Shown here: positions 51,311 to 62,699 of the stretch, one piece after another
Layout of the letters: every line of letters starts with the position of its first letter
Numbering within the stretch: position 1 is the first letter of the stretch
Source: Lumbricus rubellus
Taxonomy: Eukaryota > Annelida > Clitellata > Crassiclitellata > Lumbricidae
Assembly: GCA_945859605.1 (NCBI GenBank)
Contig: OX243828.1
Location: 19,240,881-19,304,880 of the forward strand
Direction: 5' to 3'
DNA: 64,000 nucleotides
Translations under genes and position numbers: made by a program
Notes under the pieces: generated by a model
Seen by the model: the letters and a program-made list of their open reading frames with translations, nothing else
What the model was told of the DNA's origin: nothing
Database searches by the model: none

Positions 51311-52340
51311 ATACGCATATAAATAAATATATATAATACACTGGTAAAGGCAGCCGATCTGTTTCTTCGCGCGGACAAACACACAAAGCAACGCATCACT
51401 CATCGAGCGCCATAGATCCTTGCGCCTTATGTGGCTCTCGTGTGTTGCGGGCGATATGAAGGACACTCGTGATCCGTCCATCTGTTATTTCTTCAGTGCT
51501 GTGAAAGGAACGAGCGGTCGTTACAAAACGGCGCTATATGAAGTCGGCGACGACGAGCGAAAGCAGGGAGACAGCGTCTGAAAGGAAACGGTCGCTTGGA
51601 ATTTGAATTTGAAAGTACGCGTGATTGATTGACCAATCAGAGTAAGGGAGCAACCGGATAAAGGTGTTGTCATGGTAATGACGTAAATATGACGTATGCG
51701 TTTTGGTTTTTCGCTTGGCATCATTCAGAGCTGGAACTTTGCGTTTCCAGGTTTTCGTAAATGCAATTGTAAAACTATTTAGACTGACATTCATTCTGAA
51801 TTGATGATCAACTCTGGCAATCACATCCATTAAACTAACTAGGGGGCCGAACAGTCCAAAACATTTGGATACTATAATTGGGTTTAGTTTGAGTGGAAGG
51901 CTGGCTAGAAATGCACAGAACATCGGAGTCATAATTATTAATATGGTTGTTATTATTATTATTAATCAATAGAATTGGCCGCGTTAATGTCACTTTTTAT
52001 ATTAGGGGTCACTGACACAGAGCGTGGCCATAGGCTTTTAGTAGTGAGACAAGGACCGATTCTATACCAGTCGCGTGATCTACGCTGGTTCCCTGTTATA
52101 AAGAATCGTCTGTAGCTTGTCTGATGTAGAATCGTCTCTTGACTCACTACTCACATTAGTTTATCGTGTTGACTTGACGGGCATCGAATTACCGGAGACC
52201 GTTAGAAGGCAGTGGATAAATCCTGGATTATTTGCCTGAATCGTTATCGGGTTTCTTTCCCTAATCACAAGCCCCACCAAGAAGCACACATGCGCTCAGA
52301 TCAAACAAAAACAGCAATTATGACCACCCCACCTCTTCCC
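51110..52340. other. No gene recognised; (AT)n run
   Basis: An (AT)n microsatellite lies at 51262-51309. The remainder is unique, with a promoter-like stretch near 51633-51697 listed separately. A CGGCGCTATATG tail-like word lies at 51530. Confidence 0.5.
51633..51697. promoter_or_regulatory. CCAAT box with two CRE-like sites
   Basis: CCAAT at 51633, TGACGTAA at 51679 and TGACGTAT at 51690, with TTGTCATGGTAATG just before the first CRE-like site. It suggests a promoter, but no linked exon was identified. Confidence 0.25.
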
Positions 52341-52342
52341 TT

Positions 52343-52562
52343 CTCTGTTTGTATATGCACTTGTTATAGCACCCCTTTAAGGTCTCTCTACTCAGAGGCG
52401 CTCCCGAATGCAGAGCGGACACTGCATAGGAGTTTCACGCCGAAGCGCTGAGCAATTGTGAGTGAAGGACTTGCCCAAGGTCCTTGCGCGGCGAGGTGGA
52501 TTCGAACCTCGAACCTTCCGGCTCCAAGGCAACGACGCCACCACTATACCACCGCGCCCCAC
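52343..52562 (-). mobile_element. SINE family A, near full length
   Basis: Reverse orientation: GTTATAGCACCCCTTTAAGG, AGAGGCGCTCCCGAATGCAG, GAGTGAAGGACTTGCCCAAG, GGATTCGAACC and ACCACTATACCACCGCGCCC. Confidence 0.9.
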
Positions 52563-52719
52563 GACTCTCTCCCACACAACATCCACCCCTTTCTTTGTCC
52601 TTTTCTCCGTCAGCTCTTCCTCCATCCCTAACTTCCTCTGCCCCTTTCTCCCTCCGCCCGGCAGGCAGTCCCTCAAACTTTCTATTTGTTTCATGCTAGA
52701 AACAATTTTTAAAATCCAA

Positions 52720-53250
52720 CCAGCCATTTATCCATCAATCCATCCATTCCACTCCAGTTCACTCAGCCATCCGTCCAATCACGCAACCAATCCATCATGA
52801 TATACATGTATACGTCCGTTTATCCATCCATCCATTCATTCATCCATCTATCCATCCATCCATCCATCCATTCATTCATCCATCTATCCATCCATCCATC
52901 CATTCATTTATCTATCCATGCGTCTATTAATCAATCCATATATCATTCCACCGATCCATCCAACCATCCATCTGTCCATTCATCCAATCATCCACCCATC
53001 CACCCATCCATCCAACCATCCATCTGTCCATTCATCCATCCATCCATCTATTCTATTCAACCACCCATTCATCCATCCATCCATCGTTTCAATCATCCTT
53101 CAATCCCTCTACCGGTCAATCTATTCATCCATCTACCCATCCGTCCATTCGTCTATCTATCCATCCATACACCTAATCCTCCTGTCCATTCATCCATTCG
53201 TCCGTTCTTCCATACGTCCATTCATCCATTCACCCATAAAAAGCCGAAGT
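52720..53250. repeat. (ATCC)n minisatellite
   Basis: ATCCATCC with ATTC, ATCT and ACCC variants. His/Pro/Ser/Ile-rich frames here, including one of 391 codons, are artefacts. Confidence 0.93.
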
Positions 53251-53344
53251 TCGAAAACACCCACTCATCTGCCCACCCATCAAAACACCCAAACCCGCAC
53301 TCACCCATCCACCCGTCCCCTCTCCGTCCCTCTGCATTCTTGTT

Positions 53345-53515
53345 TTGTTTACTGTGTCTATCTCTGTCTATCTGTCTCTCTCTGTCTTTGTACGTCTCTA
53401 TCTGTCTGTCTGTCTCTCTGTCTCTGTCTGTCTGTCTCTCTGTGTCTCTCTGCGTCTCTCTGTCTCTGCGTCTCTCTGTCTCTCTGTCTTTCTCTGTTTC
53501 CCTCCCTCCCTCTCT
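53345..53515. repeat. (CTGT)n/(CTCTGT)n microsatellite
   Basis: CTGTCTGTCTCTCTGT-type units. Confidence 0.92.
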
Positions 53516-53789
53516 CCTTACTTCGATTCATCTTCATCCTTCGTCACGCATCTCCTGTGGTGCGTGTCCATTCGCCTCGCTGGTGCCATACAACGCATCA
53601 GTCTCTACCGCTGCATCATCAGCTGACGATATAATGGACCTGCGACGGACATCAGACCCCAGCAACAGCAACTGCAGCAGTAGACAGGACAGGCACTACA
53701 AAGGACTAAGCACCCGAAAGCAATCAAAGCACTGGAACGTAACAAGATGCTCTCTCAACCGTAGCGCACCTTACCAAGTTGGTGACAGC

Positions 53790-54123
53790 GTTGTGGTGGT
53801 GGTTGTGAAAGTGGTGGTGGTGGTGGGGGTGGTGGTGGGGGTGGTGAAGGCGGTGGAGTTTGTGGTGGTGGTGGTGATAGTAGAGGTGGTGGTTTTGGAG
53901 GTGGTGGTGGGTGGTGACACTGGTAACAGTGACGGTGGTAGTGGTGATGGTTCCCGGCTGACACAACGCTGACGTGGTGGTGCTGGTGGTAATAATAGTT
54001 GTGATAAGGTGGTGATGGTGGTGGTTGTGGTGGTGGTGGTGATGATGATGGTAATGGTGGTTGTGATAATGATGGCGATGGTGGTGGTGGTGGTGATAAT
54101 GACGGTGATGGTGGTGATGATGG

Positions 54124-54154
<31 letters not shown>

Positions 54155-54215
54155 GGTGGTGGTGGTGGTGGTGGTGGTGGTGGTGGTGGTGGTGGTGGTG
54201 GTGGTGGTGGTTGTT
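53790..54215. repeat. (GGT)n microsatellite with GAT variants
   Basis: The purest run is at 54139-54210. All-Val, all-Pro, all-His and all-Thr frames result. Confidence 0.95.
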
Positions 54216-54399
54216 GATGACTTGATGTGGCTGTATAGCCACTGTGGCGGTTGACTATAAATAAGATGCAATATGCCGTTTTCTGCCTCATGGAGATGTT
54301 AATCCGTGTTTTCATATAAAGGAACTTCATAAATCCTCCGAGTGAATCAGATTGGAATATATGAACCATTTGTTATTAACCCTCTCGACCCTCGTACAG

Positions 54400-54687
54400 T
54401 CGGATAAATTCTGACACACATAAACTTGGACAGACAGAAGGACGTATACATAGCATGAGACTCCATATTATAGGCATACAGAAAAGCATACAGAGGGAAG
54501 GACAGGCAGATCTTTGTGCGACGGAGGATAAAGATGGAGGAGAAAAGATACTTCATGAGACAGACAGAAAGACTGACAAATACATTTAGTCAGACAAGAA
54601 GACACACAGACAGACTCTGTCTGCCTGATGTATACAGAAAGAGACAAAGCAGTAAACGCACATACACATAGAGAGAGAGACATAGAT

Positions 54688-54758
<71 letters not shown>

Positions 54759-55060
54759 GAGAGACAGACAAAGAGACAGACACAGACAGAGAGAGACAGA
54801 CAGAGAGAGAAGTAGACAGAAAGAGACAGAACAAAAGACACAGAGACAGACAGAAAGACAGCAAAACAAACACACAGACTTGTCTGCCAGTCACACAGAA
54901 CGAGACAGGTTACAAGACAATAGACAATAGACACTATAGACACTGATTCACACTGCAGCAGATAGAAAGAGACAGAACGAGTCAGAATAAAAGACACTTG
55001 GACAAGTACGCAAGCAGACAGACAGACCGACCGACAGACAGACAGTAAAAGCGCTTGACT
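54400..55060. repeat. (CAGA)n microsatellite zone
   Basis: The densest CAGACAGA run is at 54699-54755; GACA and AGAG variants continue on both sides. Confidence 0.9.
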
Positions 55061-55119
55061 ACACCTTGGCGAGTGATGTGGTAATGAATCATCTGTGAGA
55101 TTTAGACTGACTCCTCTAC

Positions 55120-55205
55120 TTCTTCTTCTCCTCCTCCTCCTCCTCCTCCTCCTCCTCCTCCTCCTCCTCCTCCTTCTCCTCCTCCTCTTCTTCTTCTTCT
55201 TCTTC
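55120..55205. repeat. (TCC)n/(TTC)n microsatellite
   Basis: Pure TCC then TTC runs. Confidence 0.93.
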
Positions 55206-55209
55206 TTCG

Positions 55210-55835
55210 TTCTTGCACTGACGTCATAACAGGAATTCTGTTCGGTCCACTGAATCCGTGTAAAAGCGGATTCCCGTAGATTTCCAGATAATCCAGAGAA
55301 ATGAGGGAATTATGTCTGCCATGGATCTCCCACTCATCCTTGCCCAGCCCCCATCTCTTCCTCCTCCTCCTCCGAGGATGATGAGGAAGCACGTCCAGGA
55401 GATGAACTGATGGACTGATGGATGGATGTTTGGATGCATGTATCCATGGATACTTGCCATGGCAACGAACGGTGAGGGCACGTAACGAAATGGATAAACA
55501 CACAGTTTGTGTGTCCATGGAATTAGTAAGATGTATAAACGCACGAAGACACTACTAGATAGGCAGATAAACATACAGATATATAGACTGAGGCAGAGAT
55601 GCAGGCAAGTTGTCACAGACAAAAACACGGACAGAGACAAGCAAAGAGACGGAGAAGTAGGGAGATGAGAGAAAAGCAAACAATGAGAACAACATGTAGA
55701 CCCAAGGATAGGAGAGATGATCAATGGCATATACTGGAATACAAACTCGGGCAAGTCAAAGAGGGTTGTACATACTGAGATAGCAAGACAGTGATGAAGA
55801 GAATCAGCTGAGCCAAAATACCGGAGAGAGGATGA
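55210..55835. other. No gene recognised
   Basis: Mixed sequence with a CTTGCCATGGCAACG word at about 55454, close to the RFX X-box consensus, and AGAC-rich stretches. No coding exon was identified. Confidence 0.4.
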
Positions 55836-55839
55836 GGCG

Positions 55840-56790
55840 AAAGATGGAAGAAGGATGGGGATGAGGATGAAGATGGGGATGAAGATGAGGAAGAGGATGA
55901 GGAAGAGGAAGATAGAAGAGAAATAGAAGAGAGAAAGAAACTAGAGTAGAGATAGAGGAAAGAGAGAGAGGAGAGATTAAGGAGATATACAGGAGAGAAA
56001 GATGAAAGATATAGGATAGCAAAAGGAGAGCAAGAGGATTGAAAGGGCACAGAAAGAGGAGAGAAAGAAGAGATATAGAAGAGAAAAAGATTAGAGGGAG
56101 AGAAGAAAAGAAGACAGAAAGAGGATAGAAAGAGGAGAAAATAAGAGAGAAAGAGGATGAGGAGATATGAAAGTGAGAAAGATGATAAAAAACAGAGGTG
56201 AGAAAGAGGAGAGAAAGAGGGGAAAGAGGAGAGAAAGGGAATATAAAGATGAGAGAAAGAGGAGAGAAAGATGAGAGAAAGAGGAGAGAAAGAGGAGAGA
56301 AAGATGAGAGAAAGAAGATAGAAACAGGATATAAAGAAGATAGAAAGAGGATAGAAAGAGGAGAGAAAGATGAGAGAAAGAAGATAGAAACAGGATATAA
56401 AGAAGATAGAAAGAGGATAGAAAGAGGATAGAAAGAGGAGAGAAAGATGAGAGAAAGAAGATAGAAACAGGATATAAAGAAGATAGAAAGAGGATAGAAA
56501 GAGGAGAGAAAGATGAGAGAAAGAAGATAGAAACAGGATATAAAGAAGATAGAAAGAGGAGAGAAAGAGGGTAGAAACAGGATAGAAACAGGATAGAAAC
56601 AGAATAGAAAGAGGATAGAAACAGGATACAAACAGGATAGAAACAGGATACAAACATAATAGAAAGATTAGAAAAAGAGGAGAGAAAGAGAAGAGAACGA
56701 AGAGAGAAAGATGAGAGAAAGAGGAGAGAAAGAAAATAGAAAGAGGATAGAAAGATGTAGTAGAGAAAGAGGAGAGAAAGAGCTGCAACG
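55840..56790. repeat. Polypurine tract with 66-bp higher-order repeat
   Basis: The plus strand is almost entirely A and G, built on 11-bp units such as AGAAAGAGGAG. Between 56303 and about 56570 a 66-bp unit beginning GATGAGAGAAAGAAGATAG recurs at 56303, 56369, 56446 and 56512; the third spacing is 77 bp, one 11-bp unit longer. Because 66 is divisible by 3, the minus strand stays open for over 350 codons of Phe, Leu, Ser and Pro; this is not taken as a gene. Confidence 0.9.
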
Positions 56791-56799
56791 GATGTAAGT

Positions 56800-57254
56800 T
56801 GGTTTAGGTTGAGAGAATTTGAAGTGGTCCATTGTGTCTATCGATCGACGTTTGGTTAGTGCAGCATCACTTTGAATGGAAAATCCAAAGTGGTGGAAAA
56901 CCCTGAGGCAGCGGACAATGAAGGAAGGATTTGCGGAACATTCTGTAGGAAGATCGATCGCTGTAGAGGCGAGGTGAAGCGTGCATGTCATATGGATCAG
57001 TTGGGGAATTTTATACGAATTGTTATTGGGTGACGACCAACGTTGGGGAGCCGGGGGGGCGGGGGTAGAACGATGGTCGGATTGATAGGGGGTGGTGGGG
57101 TGATTTAGGGGTTGTGATGAATCCTCTGGTAGAACATAAATGAGGACACCACGTCGTTTGTAGTAACACTAAAGGGAACTGTCAGTGGACTGGAGAAATA
57201 TTATTTTAGAGAGCGCAAGCGAAGTCAATTCCGCATTTTCTTTGTCTAATTGTT
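56800..57254. other. No gene recognised
   Basis: Unique sequence with G-runs near 57045-57065. Confidence 0.4.
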
Positions 57255-57335
57255 TGTTTGTTTTTATGTGCACTTGTGACAGCGCCTATTCAAGCTCTCT
57301 TTCTACAGAGAGGCGCTCCCGAATACAACGTAGTT
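57255..57335 (-). mobile_element. SINE/LINE tail remnant
   Basis: GTGACAGCGCCTATTCAAGC and AGAGAGGCGCTCCCGAATAC: the reverse-oriented 3' tail only. Confidence 0.75.
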
Positions 57336-57395
57336 CAAATCTGTTCAATTCTCTACATATCTGGAAAATTACAGAATGATTTAGCTTCAGGCATT

Positions 57396-57842
57396 GTGTC
57401 ACGCATATATCGTCATATATGCGTGACACCCTGCACTGGCTCCCAGTCGTGGACAGAATTACATTCAAGATCATCGTCATGGGACGAGTGTCAATGGTTG
57501 GCCGGGCTCCGGAGTATATTAGGGAGCTCTGTATCCCCGTCTCCAACCAACCAGGTCGTCGGTCTCTGCGCTCTGCGACTCGTGGGGACTTGATAGTCCC
57601 ACGCTCCCGTACAGTGATGCGGGCCAGCCGCGCCTTCTCATGCATTGGACCTTCATACTGGAACAGTCTTCCATTAAAAATTCGCGATACTGCATTGCTT
57701 TTATCTCATGAAACATTCTCAAGGACAATTAAGACGCACTTGTTTAGAACTGTCTGGTAGCTACGTTAAGCGCCTTCGTGAGGTTATTATAAGGCGCTAT
57801 ATAAATGTTTATATACATACATACATACATACATACATACAT
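57396..57842 (+). mobile_element. L2/CR1-like LINE 3' end
   Basis: An open frame at 57419-57760 encodes LHWLPVVDRITFKI, GRAPEYIRELC, RRSLRSATRGDLIVPRSRTV, SRAFSCIGPSYWNSLPLKIR and TFSRTIKTHLFRTVW: the intact C-terminal end of an L2/CR1-type protein. It is followed by AAGCGCCTTCGTGAGG and AAGGCGCTATATAAATG, and a (CATA)n tail at 57818-57842. At the 5' truncation sits a perfect 15-bp-arm hairpin (57396-57429, GTGTCACGCATATAT). Confidence 0.88.
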
Positions 57843-58178
57843 TGGAGATAATACGGAAACATTTGATTGAATCTGACAGAAAATTGCTTGTAAACTGAAA
57901 TTTTGGAATATGAAGTTTAAATATTCATATCTTTTTAGATCTATCCGTTCAACTTGATCTCATGAAATTTTGAAATCATATTCTTGGTCCAATTCTATAA
58001 ATATTTGGAAAAGTTTGGCTTGATGTGTCATCAGGTATTAGAGATAATTATATGCAAAACAATTTGGCTTATTTTTTAACCACGGTGTACATACATACTG
58101 TTTCACCGAAAATATTCAGTATGCGCTCACATCTGTGGTAGTCGATAGTCGATACGAATTGATATAATACGTTGTGTG

Positions 58179-58183
<5 letters not shown>

Positions 58184-58253
<70 letters not shown>

Positions 58254-58255
58254 AT
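58184..58255. repeat. (GT)n microsatellite
   Basis: Uninterrupted TG run of about 70 bp. Confidence 0.96.
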
Positions 58256-58495
58256 TTGTGTGTAGATTTTGGGTGTGCGCATGTGGATCTGGATGATATC
58301 GACGTATAGGCCTACGGTACCGTATTATCTCTAAAACGGTCTCAATAGCTTATTACGTATTGATTGATTCTAACGAGGCGCATTTGGCAAATCCCATTCG
58401 GTAATTTTGAACACCTCCCTCTAATAGTATAATTATACTTATTACCATGTCCGCTCCGTTTGTGCTTATCTTTACCCCTTGAACCGTCTGCTGTC

Positions 58496-58615
58496 CTTCT
58501 ACATGTCCTTCCACCTGTCCTTCTACCTGTCCTTCTACCTGTCCTTCTACTTGTCCTTCTACCTGTCCTTCTACTTGTCCTTCTACTTGTCCTTCTCCCT
58601 GTCCTTCTACTTAAT
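58496..58615. repeat. 12-bp minisatellite (CCTGTCCTTCTA)
   Basis: About ten units, with ACTTGTCC variants. Confidence 0.93.
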
Positions 58616-58679
58616 AGCCGTCCTTTCGTCCATCAATCTATTGAGCTGTCTACTTTTCCTGATGTCAGTTTGCCTCTGA

Positions 58680-59110
58680 CTGTCTCTCTTCCTCCGTCCG
58701 TCCGTCTGCCTGGCTGTCTCTGTCTGTCTGTCTGTCTGTCTCCTTTTGTCCGTTCGTAAGGCGGTGCACCGACAAGTTCTTCGTTCCGTCTATCCTTCCA
58801 CCCCTTTCCATCCTTTCGTCCGTCCTTCTGTCTGTCTGTCCTTCCTTCCTTCCATCCGTGTGTCCGTCCTTTTGCCTGTCCGTCTGTTCATTCATCCGTC
58901 TGTCCTTCTTTCTATCGGTCTGTCTGTCACTGTCTGTTTTTCTCTATCTGTTCTGTCTGCCTGTCTGTCGGTGTCTGTCTCTGTCTGTCTGTCCTTTCCC
59001 CTTTCTTCCCTCCATCCGTCCGCTTGTCCGTCCTTCCTTCCTTCCATCCGTCTGTCCATTCATCCATCCGTCCGTCATTTTTTCTATCTTTCTACATGTA
59101 TGTCTCTGTC
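58680..59110. repeat. (CTGT)n/(CCGT)n microsatellite zone
   Basis: GTCCGTCC, TCTGTCTG and CCATCCGT units. Confidence 0.9.
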
Positions 59111-59239
59111 TGTCTGTACGTCGGTGTGCGTTCGTCTGTGTAAATTGGTCGCTTATATTTCGCAAAAAAATCCATAACGAACTCCCGGCGGAGGAATGGC
59201 TCTGTATAATTCCGGCAATAACTCTCCATACGTATCGAA

Positions 59240-59371
59240 TTGCAATTCCATAGAATCCGAAGAAGAAGGGTCCTTGCCGCTTCCGCCCAGCCAATCATTC
59301 TCTTCCGGTGTTCGTTAGGGCGTTAGCGGTTCTTAGCTCGACCGGATATCATCGCTTTTTTTCGTGTGCGC
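59240..59371 (+). promoter_or_regulatory. Promoter-like stretch
   Basis: Contains GCCAATCA at 59290, CTTCCGG (ETS-type) near 59302 and TGTGCGCATGAG (NRF-1-like) at 59366, in a locally CpG-richer context. It directly precedes the candidate first exon. Confidence 0.35.
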
Positions 59372-59461
59372 ATGAGCGGCGCAGTGATGCAGCTTAGGAA
59401 AAAGGCGGACTACTTTGCCGCCGAGATATCAGCGAAAGAAGCGAAGCGGAAGGATTTCCGC
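59372..59461 (+). CDS. Candidate first coding exon
   Basis: The ATG at 59372 opens exactly 30 codons (MSGAVMQLRKKADYF, then AAEISAKEAKRKDFR) to a consensus donor CGC|GTAAGA. The peptide is charged and helix-prone, and codon content looks non-random. The promoter-like motifs upstream support a transcription start. I do not recognise the protein. No second exon is visible in the remaining 4.5 kb, so it would have to lie beyond the window, or this is a chance frame. Confidence 0.35.
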
Positions 59462-59464
59462 GTA

Positions 59465-60530
59465 AGATACCGGTTGCTAAGAAACAGGAATTCCTCCGCC
59501 GGCCTTTTCACCCGGACGTTTTTAACGATGGCCGTTTGAACTGCTGGCCTCGTTTTGCATTCAGTGCGGTGTGTATATGAAAGCTAAAATTCATTTGCAC
59601 ATTTTCCGTAGGCCTAGGCCCTATTTGTAATTATTGTCTGCATTGAAAAAAAACCTCGCTTTTTAGTCAAGTTTATTGAAATGTACTGATTTCTAATTGA
59701 CTTGTCGGTATTTTTGAAATGCTGCAATGTTTATAATTGTTTGCATTTAGATAAGTCTGTATCGAAATTTTCTACATTAAAAATTAACAATTGCCAATTT
59801 AACAAATCATAATAATCGTAGCTTATAGTAATCTCCACATTTCTAAAGCGCCACTTGAAAGCCAAGAGCAGGGCACCAGCTTATTCCCGAGCGCTGCAAG
59901 TTTATCGTTAGCCAAGCTAGCAACCTTCTGTACCAGAAGTGACTTTTCTTCTCTATTATAGCCTACCAGAACAGTGCTTTTTTAAACGTGCAGCTATACA
60001 CAAAAATGTGCAGTTCTAAATGGATTTGTGCAGTTGTAGAAGCACTTCTGTACAGTTAAAACATGCAAAAAAGTCATTGTCTTCCGATTGGAAGACATTT
60101 ACCATGGAGTATGGTAAAGGAAAGAAGGGTGTGTGCATTTATAAAAAATTCCTTGAAAACAACCTTGTAGCCTACCAGAAGCCACTTTTGATCGCAAACT
60201 TGCTGCGCATTCGCACAAGTGTCTGATATGAGGCCACATTGACTAGAAGTGACCGACAGGATAGGGTTCTACATGTCAGACCAGTCGCCGTGGACCATTG
60301 GCCGATGGTCCCATCAGAGTAGATGTCTGATTAGGGCGCTCTACGACTGTTCAGCTTAAATGTGGTATGCGGTGCGTTTTGATATGAAAAGTCTCTCAAA
60401 AGACTTTGTTTAGTTATTCATTCAATCATCCATCAATCATCCACGTCATTGACTTCTGCGTTCTCTCGCTCATTCCCCCACCCCAATGTATGTATACTAA
60501 ATGCAAAAAAATGATGCACAGATAGAAGAA
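59465..60530. other. No gene recognised
   Basis: Possible intron of the candidate gene; an ACATTTCTAAAGCGCCACTT tail remnant lies at 59837. Otherwise unique. Confidence 0.45.
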
Positions 60531-60534
60531 ACTA

Positions 60535-60790
60535 TCCGTCAATCCATACTTCTATCCGTCCATCCATTCATCCATCCATCCATCCGTCCATTCATCAATC
60601 CATCCAACCAGCCAGGCAGCCATCCATCCATTCATCAATCCATCCATCCATTCAGCCATCCATCCATACTGCCTTCCAGCCACCCATCCATTCATCCACC
60701 AATCCAGCCACCCATCCACTTATCCATCCCGTACTAGACCCATCTTCTCACCCACCCACCCACCCACCCACCCACCTACCCACTCGCTCA
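60535..60790. repeat. (ATCC)n and (CCCA)n repeats
   Basis: ATCCATCC units to about 60730, then CCCACCCA. Confidence 0.92.
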
Positions 60791-60949
60791 CACTCACTCC
60801 ATCCAATTCACCATTTCCATTCATTCATTTGCTCCATATTTCTTGCCTCCATAATACTTATCCAGCACATTCACATTCAACTGTAAACATCTTTTCAATC
60901 GCGGTAAACGTCGATCCGGGAGGAATATGCGCCATCAACTACTAGCCTA

Positions 60950-61307
60950 CTCCTCTTCCTCCTCCTCTTCCTCCTCTTTCTCTTCCTCTTTCTCCCCTTC
61001 CTCTTCCTCCTCCTCTTCCTCCTCTTCCTCCTGCTTTTCTTCCTCTTCCTCCCCTTCCTCTTCCTCCTCCTCTTCCTCCTCCTCTTCCTCCTCTTCCTCT
61101 TCCTCCTCCTCCTCCACTTCCTCCTCCTCCTGCTCTTCCTCATATTCCTCCTCCTTCTCCGCCCCCTCTTCCTCCTTCTCCTCCTCTTCGTCTTTCTTCT
61201 CCTCTTCATCCTCTTCCTTTCCTCCTCTTCCTCTTCCTTCTCCTCCTCCTCCTTATCCACTTCCTCTTCCTTCTCCTCCTCCTCGTTATCCACTTCCTCT
61301 TCCCTCC

Positions 61308-61339
<32 letters not shown>

Positions 61340-61425
61340 TTCCTCCTCCTCCTCCTCTTCCTTCTCCGTTTCCTCTTTCCGCTCCTCCTCCTCCTCCTCC
61401 TCCTCCCACCCTCTGTCTTTTCCAT
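60950..61425. repeat. Polypyrimidine tract (TCC/TCT)
   Basis: Almost pure pyrimidine strand of about 475 bp. Arg/Lys/Glu or Ser frames are artefacts. Confidence 0.95.
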
Positions 61426-61559
61426 TTCGTTTTCCACCGAATCCCCAAGACTCTCTTGGGATCAACACTGACAATGAACGCAACGCTCAACTGGACAGGA
61501 AAATATTTCCTCTGGTTGCATGGTAGGAAAAAATCGATCGAGGAATGAACGGACGGAGG

Positions 61560-62510
61560 AGGGGCGGACGAAGGACGAAATAAAGGACAAAGGTACAGGC
61601 GTACTAAGGACGGGTAAACCAAATATCAAACAGTACAAAGAGATGGGAAATGCAATGAAATGACTAAAGGACGAAATGACAATGAAGGAGGGAATAGATG
61701 TATAGGAATGAAATGACTAAAGGACGAAATGACAATGAAGGAGGGAATGGATGTATAGGAATGTAAGGACTAAAGGACGAAATGAATATGGACAAAGGAG
61801 CAAGCGGATGCAAAGCGGAACACGAATAGCGGAACAAATGAAAGGACTAAAGGACGAAACGACAAAGGACGTTGGATAGCCAGACAACAGACGAAAAGGA
61901 CAAGGAAAAAGAATGACGGGTGAAAGTACAAAGAACCGCTGAACTAAAGATTGAACATGCAGACAAGGAACTAAGGAAAGAACATAGGACGAAATGACGA
62001 AAGAGTGGACGAATGAAATTAAAGGCAGATAATGGGTAACGAAAAAAGGACACGTGGACTGAGGCGAGAACTGACAGACCATGCAGGGTGAAAATTGCCG
62101 TGGGGTTTTGGGGGCTCAACCCCAGGACCCCTAGTCTTTCTTAGGATCTTACAGTATAGTAAAATCCTCATTGCACACTCTGGGTCCACATAAATCAACG
62201 TCTGAGAGAGACCAAAAGACACGTGACGAAGTAGACTTTTTAAAATAAGGACGAATGAACTAAAGTGGACTAAAATAAGAACGAACGGACAAAAGGGGAC
62301 TAAAAGAAAGACAGAATGACAAACGGACGAAAGTGGACTAAAGAAGGACGAACGGACTAAAGTGGACTAAAAGAAGGACGAGCGGGCGAAGTGGACTAAA
62401 AGAAGGACGAGCGGGCGAAGTGGACTAAAAGCAGGACGAGAGGACGAAAGTAGACTAATAGGAGGACGAACGAGGACTAAAGGAAGGACGAGCGGACGAA
62501 AGTGGTTGGA
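61560..62510. repeat. GGACGAA/ACTAAAGGA minisatellite
   Basis: Degenerate repetition of GACTAAAGGACGAAATGAC. It is better ordered at 62260-62490, where GTGGACTAAAAGAAGGACGA and GCGGGCGAA form a unit of about 29 bp. A non-repetitive block at about 62075-62215, with GGGGTTTTGGGGGCTCAACC, interrupts it and may be an insertion. Confidence 0.85.
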
Positions 62511-62699
62511 ATCGCAGACATTGGTCTGTCGCTGCATTGGAATAGATGGAATAGATGGAGCGTTGGGATCAATAGAATGTTTACGACAATTGAACATTCA
62601 GTCAACAAAAGAGTTGGAGAGAGGAAAGATGGGAGAAATGCCTGGAATCGGAGCAGGGAGCAAAGAGGAAGGAGGGAAGAGGGAGGATCGGTGAAGGGA

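Noticed and set aside
52797..53972. A 391-codon frame with HPSI repeats and a Val-rich end
   Set aside because: Runs through (ATCC)n, (CTGT)n and (GGT)n microsatellites in succession; no domain.
55721..56788. A 355-codon minus-strand frame of Phe/Leu/Ser/Pro
   Set aside because: Explained by the purine-strand repeat whose 11- and 66-bp units avoid minus-strand stops.
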